This document shows positions 24,707 to 31,024 of a stretch of 64,000 nucleotides of DNA, one piece after another. How positions within the stretch are numbered: position 1 is the stretch's first letter; each line of letters starts with the position of its first letter. The DNA comes from CAYZMS01 sp964479625. Lineage in GTDB: Bacteria; Bacteroidota; Bacteroidia; Chitinophagales; Saprospiraceae. The notes under the pieces are model-generated. The model had not been told where the DNA came from, ran no database searches, and worked only from the letters and a program-made list of their open reading frames with translations. Made by a program: the position numbers and the translations under genes. The DNA lies in contig CAYZMS010000020.1 of NCBI GenBank assembly GCA_964479625.1, forward strand, positions 16,463 to 80,462, given 5' to 3'.

Positions 24707-25939
24707 ATGAGTGAAGAAAAGGGACGCCGGATACCCATTCCGGATGAGTTTACGCAGGGACAAATGCAAACTCAGGCGGAGACATTACAGCTTAAACCTA
24801 AAAAGGAGAAGTTGTTTATTGGTATTCCAAGAGAAATTACCCTGCAGGAGAATCGCGTTGCCCTGGTCCCTTCCTCCATAGCTACCCTGGTAGCTCACGG
24901 TCATCGGGTAGTTGTCGAAACGGGAGCGGGCTTAAGCAGTAATTTTAGCGACCACGAATTTTCGGAATCGGGAGCCGAAATTGCCTATAGCCAGAAAGCG
25001 GTTTATAAGGCTGACATTATTATCAAGGTCGCCCCACCTACCCTGGAGGAGATTGAATTGATGCGCCCCAACCAGATCCTTATTTCTCCCTTGCAGTTAC
25101 CGGTCATCACAGCAGAGTATATCCTGCGCCTGCGCCAGAAACGGGTGATCGCCCTTGCCATGGAATATATCCAGGATGAGTCGGGGACCTTTCCAGTGGT
25201 ACGTATAATGAGTGAGATGGCGGGGCTGAACGCCATGTTAACGGCCGCCCAGCTATTGGGCATGCCTTCCGGTGGCCCGGGTGTCCTGCTGGGGGGGATT
25301 TCCGGTGTTCCCAGTGCTAAGGTGGTCATTCTCGGTGCCGGTGTAGTAGCGGAATACGCTACCAGGGTAGCTCGGGGCCTGGGTGCAGAAGTTCGGATAT
25401 TTGATAATAATATTTACAAGCTCAAACAAATTCAGAATCAGGTGGGCCAGCAACTATTCACCTCGGTTTTGAATCCGGTTTATCTAGAACGCGAATTAGT
25501 TACCGCTGACGTAGCGATTGGAGCTATCCATTCGAAATTGGGCAGAACGGCTGTAGTGGTCAGTGAGGAGATGGTGACAAGGATGAAGCCGGGTTCAGTG
25601 ATCGTAGATGTGAGTATTGATCAGGGCGGATGCTTTGCTACTTCTCAAATGACCTCTTTGGATAAGCCGACATTCGTAAAACATGATGTCATTCACTACT
25701 GCGTACCCAATATTGCTTCTTCAGTGCCCCGTACCGCCTCCATAGCCGTTAGCAATATCCTGACGCCCATGCTCCTCAAGGTAGCAGGTGTTTCGGGTAT
25801 AGAAGGGTTATTATTTGCTAATCATGGGATGCGCCACGGGGTATATACCTACAAAGGCTGCCTGTGCAACGAATACCTGGGGGAGCGCTTCGGGATTAAA
25901 TCTACAGACCTCGATCTGTTGATCACCTCTAGTCTTTAA
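24707..25939 (+). CDS. ald: alanine dehydrogenase
   Basis: A 410-residue NAD-dependent enzyme that deaminates L-alanine to pyruvate and ammonia, or runs in reverse. The start of the catalytic region is FIGIPREITLQENRVALVP near residue 37, preceded by a 35-residue extension typical of Bacteroidota homologues. Other motifs are ETGAGLSSNFSDHEF, the NAD-binding KVVILGAGVVAEYATRVARG, VIVDVSIDQGGCF and HYCVPNIASSVPRTAS. It follows tsaE by 26 bp and converges on the K+ channel gene. The extension could be regulatory; nothing else is unusual. Confidence 0.93.
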   Translation: MSEEKGRRIPIPDEFTQGQMQTQAETLQLKPKKEKLFIGIPREITLQENRVALVPSSIATLVAHGHRVVVETGAGLSSNFSDHEFSESGAEIAYSQKAVYKADIIIKVAPPTLEEIELMRPNQILISPLQLPVITAEYILRLRQKRVIALAMEYIQDESGTFPVVRIMSEMAGLNAMLTAAQLLGMPSGGPGVLLGGISGVPSAKVVILGAGVVAEYATRVARGLGAEVRIFDNNIYKLKQIQNQVGQQLFTSVLNPVYLERELVTADVAIGAIHSKLGRTAVVVSEEMVTRMKPGSVIVDVSIDQGGCFATSQMTSLDKPTFVKHDVIHYCVPNIASSVPRTASIAVSNILTPMLLKVAGVSGIEGLLFANHGMRHGVYTYKGCLCNEYLGERFGIKSTDLDLLITSSL

Positions 25940-25958
25940 AAATTCATTTTCGAAACCT

Positions 25959-26786
25959 CTATAGGGGATCCCCGCAGTACTTACAATGCCGGGCGTCAAG
26001 GTCGTGCCCTTCCCGTCCACAACTGGGACAACACTGGGTATTGGGTACCTTATTCCGCAAGCGCTGCTCTTCAAAGATCCCGGCCGTAACGATCCCGGTA
26101 GGAACAGCAATGACTCCATATCCCATGATCATAACAACGGCCGAAATAAACTTACCCAGTGAGGTCTCCGGGGTTATGTCCCCATAACCAACGGTAGTCA
26201 GGGTGACAATGGCCCAATAAATGCTGTGAGGGATGTCAGAAAATCGCTCATTCTGCCCTCCCTCAACGAGGTACATCAAGGCTCCTACAATAATGACAGC
26301 GACTACGATAAAAGTAAGGAAGACCGTAATTTTAACCCTGCTTGCCTTCAATGCATTTACAATCATGTCCGACTCCTGAACGAACCGGCGCAATTTAAAA
26401 ATCCGAAAGACCCTTAGTAATCGCAACCCCCTGATCACTAAAAAGTACTGATAACCGCTGAAAACCAGGGCCAGGTAGGTAGGCAAGACCGAAAGGAGAT
26501 CCACCAAGCCATAAAAACTGGTAGCGTACCGCCATGGACGCTTGACCAGGAACAGACGACCTATGTATTCAATGGAGAAAACGAGGGTAAAAAAGACCTC
26601 CAGCCGGAAAAAGAACTTATCATAGTTGGCACTTAACTCAGGAACAGTCTCCATAATAACCGCTAAAACGCTTGCCAGGATCAGGATCAATAAAACGACA
26701 TCGAAGGTACGGCCAGCAGGGGTGTCCGCTTCAAAAACGATCTCGTGTAATCGTTCGCGCAGTCCTTGAGGTTGATTAGCAGGCAT
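25959..26786 (-). CDS. voltage-gated potassium channel with C-terminal zinc ribbon
   Basis: A 275-residue six-transmembrane tetrameric K+ channel. S1-S3 span about residues 28-110. S4 is residues 118-135 with regularly spaced Arg/Lys (VIRGLRLLRVFRIFKLRR), the voltage sensor. The selectivity filter is TTVGYGD at 197-203, between S5 and S6. After S6 the usual ligand-binding domain is replaced by a short zinc ribbon: Cys-Cys-x-x-Cys at 252-256 and Cys-x-x-Cys at 268-271, suggesting metal- or redox-dependent gating or assembly. Length suits a KvAP-like bacterial channel. Its stop is 19 bp from the convergent ald stop. Confidence 0.93.
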   Translation of the reverse strand: MPANQPQGLRERLHEIVFEADTPAGRTFDVVLLILILASVLAVIMETVPELSANYDKFFFRLEVFFTLVFSIEYIGRLFLVKRPWRYATSFYGLVDLLSVLPTYLALVFSGYQYFLVIRGLRLLRVFRIFKLRRFVQESDMIVNALKASRVKITVFLTFIVVAVIIVGALMYLVEGGQNERFSDIPHSIYWAIVTLTTVGYGDITPETSLGKFISAVVMIMGYGVIAVPTGIVTAGIFEEQRLRNKVPNTQCCPSCGREGHDLDARHCKYCGDPL

Positions 26787-26906
26787 TCCGTAGGATAGAT
26801 GTTTTGATTAAAAAAAATATATTTGAACTTTGGCTTAGCCCTCCTTTTGGAAACGAAAAGGGAATTCTTTACGTTCAAGATCTAAGTTTAGGCAAATTTC
26901 CTTACA

Positions 26907-27064
26907 TTGATCAACTTTAGGTTAAGGCCAGTTGCTTTGTGGGCATAGTTCGTTCAGCCGTATTTTTTTAGTTGCCGAAGGATTGAAAGGTATCCAAAAA
27001 TAGGGTTAAACCCAAGGATTTAAAAACCTGGCCCTGACTTCCAGTTTGAAGTTGTTCAACTTTA
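26907..27064 (+). promoter_or_regulatory. repeated TTGwTCAACTTTA motif upstream of LytTR gene
   Basis: TTGATCAACTTTA (26907-26919) and TTGTTCAACTTTA (27052-27064) match at 12 of 13 positions, 145 bp apart. The second lies 15 bp before the GTG start and is part of the inverted repeat AAGTTG-TT-CAACTT. These could be binding sites for the regulator itself or another factor; no functional evidence. Confidence 0.3.
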
Positions 27065-27078
27065 AAAAAATCTGACTT

Positions 27079-27870
27079 GTGATCAAGGCAATTATTATCG
27101 AAGATGAAGTTAAAGGGTTAAATAACCTCAAAAACCTTTTGCGCCAGCATGCGGAGGGGGTAGAAGTAATAGGTGAAGCGGCAAGCGTTGCTTCTGGCCT
27201 GGAGCTGATCCGTGGGCTGGATGTGGAGCTCGATCTGGCCTTTTTGGATATTAGCCTCCCCGATGGGTTGATCTTTAAGTTTTTGAATGCCATCAGGCCA
27301 GTTAAGTTCGAAATTATTTTTGTTACCGCTTATGAAGAATATGCCATAAAAGCTTGTGAATACAGCTCCATCGGCTATATTCTAAAACCTATTGACCCCG
27401 ACGTTCTGAGGGATGCCGTTAATCGAGCCCGTGGAGAAGCTCCAAGAGAAATGGATCGGCGTTATGAAATGTTTCAAAGGCATTTTTATAACCCAAATGC
27501 CTTTACTAAGATGAGTATTTCTGCAATCGATGGGATCTATTTTGTAAAATTCCAGGATATCGTCCGGTTTGAAGCCGAAGATAATTACACGCATATTTTT
27601 CTGGAATCTGGAGAGCGGATCACCGCTTCAAAAACCATAAAATCCTACGAGGAATTATTAGCACCATATAACTTTTACCGGGTGCACAAAAGCCATGTGA
27701 TCAATTTGAATTACATGCGCATGTTTGTGAAAGGGGATGGAGGAAAGGTCATTATGGATGACGGTAAAGAGATCGAGGTCTCCCGTCGCAGGAGACCACT
27801 TTTTATGGAGCGGATCCGCCAATTGCAGGGTGGCCCTATGCAGGATGTTCTTCCCCGGTCAGGCTATTGA
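27079..27870 (+). CDS. LytTR-family response regulator
   Basis: A 263-residue two-component response regulator. The receiver domain (1-120) has the acidic pair Glu8/Asp9, the phosphoacceptor Asp57 (AFLDISLPDG), Thr/Ala in VTAYEEYAIKA, and Lys in YILKPID. The LytTR DNA-binding domain occupies about 150-250 (GIYFVKFQDIVRFEAEDNY; FYRVHKSHVINLNYM). The start is GTG at 27079. Such regulators pair with LytS-type kinases, and one lies 800 bp downstream in the same direction. A 45-codon peptide gene stands between them, so the three may form one signalling locus. Confidence 0.94.
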   Translation: MIKAIIIEDEVKGLNNLKNLLRQHAEGVEVIGEAASVASGLELIRGLDVELDLAFLDISLPDGLIFKFLNAIRPVKFEIIFVTAYEEYAIKACEYSSIGYILKPIDPDVLRDAVNRARGEAPREMDRRYEMFQRHFYNPNAFTKMSISAIDGIYFVKFQDIVRFEAEDNYTHIFLESGERITASKTIKSYEELLAPYNFYRVHKSHVINLNYMRMFVKGDGGKVIMDDGKEIEVSRRRRPLFMERIRQLQGGPMQDVLPRSGY

Positions 27871-28436
27871 TACTCGGTACCAGTATTTAGAGAAAGCATT
27901 TTTATGTCTTGTTTTGAGACGGTGGAATCCAATGAAGATTTGCTGTACAATAAAAAGGAATGTATATTTGTAAAAGAGAAGGGAGCTGGCCCATGCTGGC
28001 CAGTTTAAATTGTTCGCTCTTAACTATCAGGATCCTAAGAAAGATCACTTCACTTCTGACGTTCTACCAGGAATCGAGTACGCTCCGTGTTCATTCCAGT
28101 TAAACAGCCCGATTTACCGGAAATGGAATTTTTTATTCCTGTTGTAGTTCTGATTTTGAACTTGCTGACCCCTTTTAGGCACTATGGCTGGTTTTGCAAG
28201 TGAGTTACCGTAACGCTGTAAGAATCGAAAAACGAACCTGACGACCTATGCCCAAAAAGCTAAATCCGGGTAAATCCTCTTAGCCTTTTGAGCAATCTGA
28301 TACGCACTTAACTGAAACAACAAAAAAGGGAGTATTTTCCAGCTGAATGATTTTGGCCGGTTAAAATTGTCTAAAAGGTTGCATTTGCGATCAATAAGCA
28401 GTACTTTTAATCGTTACTCCCTCTAAACAAACCATC
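27871..28436 (+). other. 566-bp region between regulator and peptide gene
   Basis: No convincing gene. A 34-codon open frame (27904-28008) opens with MSCFETVESNEDLLYN; its KKECIFVKEKG segment vaguely recalls the start of a LytTR domain, so it may be debris of a second regulator or chance. Its end overlaps a small hairpin, CTGGCC-CATGCT-GGCCAG (about 27988-28003). Direct translation past it is broken in all frames. The 3' end holds the candidate peptide promoter (28378-28409). Confidence 0.4.
28378..28409 (+). promoter_or_regulatory. candidate promoter of the GG-motif peptide gene
   Basis: GTTG at 28378-28381 and TACTTTTA at 28402-28409 are separated by 20 bp, close to the Bacteroidota pattern TTTG-N19-TAnnTTTG. 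Transcription would start near 28416, leaving a leader of about 20 nt before the ATG at 28437. Confidence 0.4.
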
Positions 28437-28574
28437 ATGGGGAAGAAAGACAGTAAGCTAGACGATCTCAAAAAGAAATTAAAAACCGTCGACAAAAGCA
28501 AACTGAAAAAGTTCCGAGGCGGTAGAAAACGCAACAAAGGAAAAAGTGGATGCGGAGGCATAATTCCTCAGTAG
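28437..28574 (+). CDS. 45-residue cationic GG-motif peptide (RiPP/bacteriocin-like precursor?)
   Basis: A 45-codon frame with a strong case for being real. It is preceded by a promoter-like sequence and followed by a perfect terminator at 28601. The peptide starts MGKKDSKLDDLKKKLKTVD and has a leader-like helix ending in KSKLKKFRGG. That resembles the L-x-x-(I/F)-x-GG cleavage site of Bacteroidota double-glycine leaders. The rest, RKRNKGKSGCGGIIPQ, is basic with one Cys. It could be a ribosomally made peptide, secreted signal or bacteriocin. No modifying enzyme or peptidase-containing ABC transporter is present in the window. An RNA- or DNA-binding basic microprotein is the alternative. Confidence 0.6.
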   Translation: MGKKDSKLDDLKKKLKTVDKSKLKKFRGGRKRNKGKSGCGGIIPQ

Positions 28575-28600
28575 AGGCATATTTAAAAAAAACATATATT

Positions 28601-28638
28601 GAAGGGTTGTAACTTATAAAAGTTACAACCCTTCTTTT
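28601..28638 (+). terminator. perfect 15-bp terminator hairpin between peptide and kinase genes
   Basis: GAAGGGTTGTAACTT pairs perfectly with AAGTTACAACCCTTC (28620-28634) around an ATAA loop and is followed by TTTTATTTC. It lies 26 bp after the peptide stop and 25 bp before the kinase ATG. It should end most peptide transcripts and leave the kinase dependent on read-through. Confidence 0.9.
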
Positions 28639-28663
28639 ATTTCTAGACACCTTAAAGTCAGTT

Positions 28664-30598
28664 ATGACTACACCAACATTGGGGACGCTTTCGATGGAAT
28701 CGCTGGAGGAGCAACTAAAACAGCAAAGAGCTGCCCACCAACGGCTTGTGATTATCGACCATTTGGTAGAGCAATATGTCTACACCGATGTCAAGCGGGC
28801 CAGGGAATTACTGAGCGAGCAATTCGAACTTATCCGAAAACACCCTTACCCGGATTTTGAGGTCAATTACTTTCTATATACTGCTCAGGTAGAAAACCTT
28901 TTGTACCAGTATGAGTCTGCGGAAGTTAATCTGAGCAAGGCAATTGATTTGCTTCAAGCTAGCGGAGATGTGAAGGAACTGGTAGACGTGTATGTGGATT
29001 ACGCAGGCACCCTGATCAACCTTCGGCGTCTTGGAGAGGCTGAAGACTACCTTCAAAAGGCCGGAAAATTGTTAAAATCCTTTCCTGACGAACGACTTAC
29101 CGCCCGTATTATCTGTCGGCAGGGCTATATCAATTTGCACCACACCGATTATTCCCGCGCCATTGAGCTCCTTATGGAGGCTGACAAACGGCTTACCGAT
29201 ACAGAACATCTGCTTGGGTTGAAGGACTATTATTTTCTTATGTTCATTCACAGTGGTCTGGGGATGGTGCACGAACGTAATGACGACCTGGAAAAAAGCG
29301 TAAGGGCTCACCTGAAAGTTGTGGAAATGGCGGAGGCCACCAATATTCGAAATCGTTTATCCTGGCAGTACCTCAATGTGGGGAACGCCTATATGGCAAT
29401 GAATAAGCTGGAACAGGCAGAGGTCTATTTTTTAAAGACATTCGAAATAAATGATGACCTCAACCCTTTTACCCGCGCAAGTTCTCTGGCCAATCTTGGA
29501 TATTGCCAATATCAACAAAAGAATTATCCCAAGGCACTGGACCTGCTAAAAAAGGCCGAGTCGCTCTTTGGTGCCCTGAAGAACGAAGAGTACCAGATAA
29601 ATTTATCGCATATCGAAGAATGGCGCGCCTTGGTTTATATACAGTTGAATAAACGGGATGCCGCTCATGAACACTTTTCCCGTGCGCTCGAACTGGCCCG
29701 GGATATTGAAAACTTCAAGCAGATCGCCAATGTCTGTAAGGAAATAGCCACCTATTACGCCGGGGAAAAGGACTATAAAGCCGCCTATGAATATCAACTC
29801 CTTCACAATCAATACCTGGAGATGCATATTCAGCAGGTAAATGAGCAGCGCCAATGGGAGTTGGAAGCTAAGTACGAGGCCGAAAAAAAACGCCGGGAGG
29901 CGGAAGTACTGGAATTAAAGGCTACCAGCCTGCAGCTCAAAGCCCTTAGGGCGCAAATGAACCCCCACTTTTTATACAATGCTCTTAACTCTATCCAGAA
30001 TTATATCACCTCCAACGAAATGGCCTCGGCCGCAAAATTCCTGGCAAAATTCGCCAAGCTCATGCGCCAGAGCCTGGAGTACTCCGAGCTGGAGATCATT
30101 TCCCTGGAAAAGGAGATCGAATTCATGGAGGATTACCTCTATATCAATGAAAAACTCCGCTATGAAGATAATCTACGCTACCTTATCGAGGTAGATGAAG
30201 AGATCGAAGAAGATATTATTGGTGTACCTACTATGATCATTCAACCCTATGTAGAAAATGCCCTGGAACACGGGTTGCGGGCTAAGGAAAATGGACTGAT
30301 CCGGCTATCCTTTTCCCCCTGGGATGAAAACAATATCCTCTGCGTGGTGGAAGATAATGGCATTGGAAGGGAACAGGCAAAAAAATATCAGATCGCAGAT
30401 GAGCGCTATTCCAATCATCGCTCCCGGGGAACGAGTATTACCGAGCAACGGTTGCGCTTGCTACACAATGCAAAGATTAAAACCGAGGATTTCGTAAATA
30501 TCATCGACCTGAAAGACGCCCAAACCGGTAAGCCTGCCGGAACAAAAGTGGAAATCCGCATCCCTATCATGGATATACCCTTAAAGCAGGGAGGTTAA
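28664..30598 (+). CDS. soluble TPR-sensor histidine kinase, LytS type
   Basis: A 644-residue sensor kinase with no signal peptide or membrane segment. Residues of about 20-400 are tetratricopeptide-like helical repeats (YESAEVNLSKAIDLL; RLGEAEDYLQKAGKL; KLEQAEVYFLKTFEI; NYPKALDLLKKAESL). A short coiled coil (about 395-430) leads to the His_kinase domain with phosphoacceptor His435 in QMNPHFLYNALNSIQNY. The ATPase domain has N-box PYVENALEHGL near 528 and DNGIGREQ. The likely partner is the LytTR regulator at 27079. TPR arrays bind peptides in other quorum-sensing receptors, so the adjacent small peptide is a possible ligand; that is inference. Confidence 0.92.
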   Translation: MTTPTLGTLSMESLEEQLKQQRAAHQRLVIIDHLVEQYVYTDVKRARELLSEQFELIRKHPYPDFEVNYFLYTAQVENLLYQYESAEVNLSKAIDLLQASGDVKELVDVYVDYAGTLINLRRLGEAEDYLQKAGKLLKSFPDERLTARIICRQGYINLHHTDYSRAIELLMEADKRLTDTEHLLGLKDYYFLMFIHSGLGMVHERNDDLEKSVRAHLKVVEMAEATNIRNRLSWQYLNVGNAYMAMNKLEQAEVYFLKTFEINDDLNPFTRASSLANLGYCQYQQKNYPKALDLLKKAESLFGALKNEEYQINLSHIEEWRALVYIQLNKRDAAHEHFSRALELARDIENFKQIANVCKEIATYYAGEKDYKAAYEYQLLHNQYLEMHIQQVNEQRQWELEAKYEAEKKRREAEVLELKATSLQLKALRAQMNPHFLYNALNSIQNYITSNEMASAAKFLAKFAKLMRQSLEYSELEIISLEKEIEFMEDYLYINEKLRYEDNLRYLIEVDEEIEEDIIGVPTMIIQPYVENALEHGLRAKENGLIRLSFSPWDENNILCVVEDNGIGREQAKKYQIADERYSNHRSRGTSITEQRLRLLHNAKIKTEDFVNIIDLKDAQTGKPAGTKVEIRIPIMDIPLKQGG

Positions 30599-30693
30599 CC
30601 GGTTTCTTTGCATTTCCTTTCGTTTACTTGCCATTTTTTCCGCTACCTAAAAGAGCTGGAAAAGGCACACATCTGCCCTTATCTTTGATTCAA

Positions 30694-30710
30694 GTTTTCT
30701 CATAGTATGT
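30694..30710 (+). repeat. 17-bp element, copy 1
   Basis: GTTTTCTCATAGTATGT, identical to the copy at 30961-30977. Flanking sequences differ, so identity is confined to this core. Confidence 0.85.
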
Positions 30711-30711
30711 A

Positions 30712-30751
30712 TAATCTTCCTACGCTTAAGCTAAATAAGCGTAGGTTTTTT
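30712..30751 (+). ncRNA. candidate mini-transcript / terminator, unit 1
   Basis: Upstream are TTTG (30684-30687), an 18-bp spacer and TATGTATA, promoter-like for Bacteroidota. Then CCTACGCTTA pairs with TAAGCGTAGG (30719-30728 with 30736-30745) around a 7-base loop, followed by TTTTTT. If the promoter works, the RNA would be only some 35-40 nt. The simpler reading is a terminator for the histidine kinase, 120 bp downstream of its stop. The terminator is well supported; the separate transcript is a hypothesis. Confidence 0.4.
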
Positions 30752-30960
30752 ATTTAAGGGGCACTTTAACTGAGCTTGTCCGGTGCCATCCTTCCCTTTA
30801 ATTTTGGCTTCCTGGCTTTTTTATAGAACGACATTAAGGGCGAATACCAGAACCCTTTTTGCCAAAACCTAAATCGAAGAGCCCCTTTGCACCCTTCGAA
30901 GGTCCCACTTTCTAAAACTGGCTCCTTTATTCGGCAGATAGCTCTTATTTTGGCAAAGTA

Positions 30961-30977
30961 GTTTTCTCATAGTATGT
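30961..30977 (+). repeat. 17-bp element, copy 2
   Basis: GTTTTCTCATAGTATGT, an exact copy of 30694-30710, offset 267 bp and in the same orientation. Confidence 0.85.
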
Positions 30978-30982
30978 TGATG

Positions 30983-31024
30983 GCTCCTGCATTTAACTAG
31001 CCTCCCTAATGTAGGAGCTTTTTT
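30983..31024 (+). ncRNA. candidate mini-transcript / terminator, unit 2
   Basis: TTTG (30949-30952), a 20-bp spacer and TATGTTGA precede it. GCTCCTGCATT (30983-30993) pairs with AATGTAGGAGC (31008-31018, one G-U pair) around a 14-base loop, followed by TTTTTT. No plus-strand gene lies between unit 1 and this hairpin, so it cannot be explained as a second kinase terminator alone. That favours a short independent RNA of about 45 nt. The T-run reaches the pbpC stop on the other strand. Confidence 0.42.

Larger units (their letters stand above)
30599..31022 (+). other. intergenic region with two promoter-hairpin units
   Basis: About 420 bp between the kinase stop and the pbpC stop, with no coding frame of interest. 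It holds two copies of a 17-bp element, GTTTTCTCATAGTATGT, each with TTTG 18-20 bp before its TATGT and each followed within about ten bases by a terminator hairpin. They are described separately. Between them lies unstructured sequence. Confidence 0.6.

Noticed and set aside
27904..28008. A 34-codon open frame just after the LytTR gene
   Set aside because: Its KKECIFVKEKG segment only weakly recalls a LytTR start, no promoter or terminator fits it, and following frames are broken. It is more likely chance or debris.
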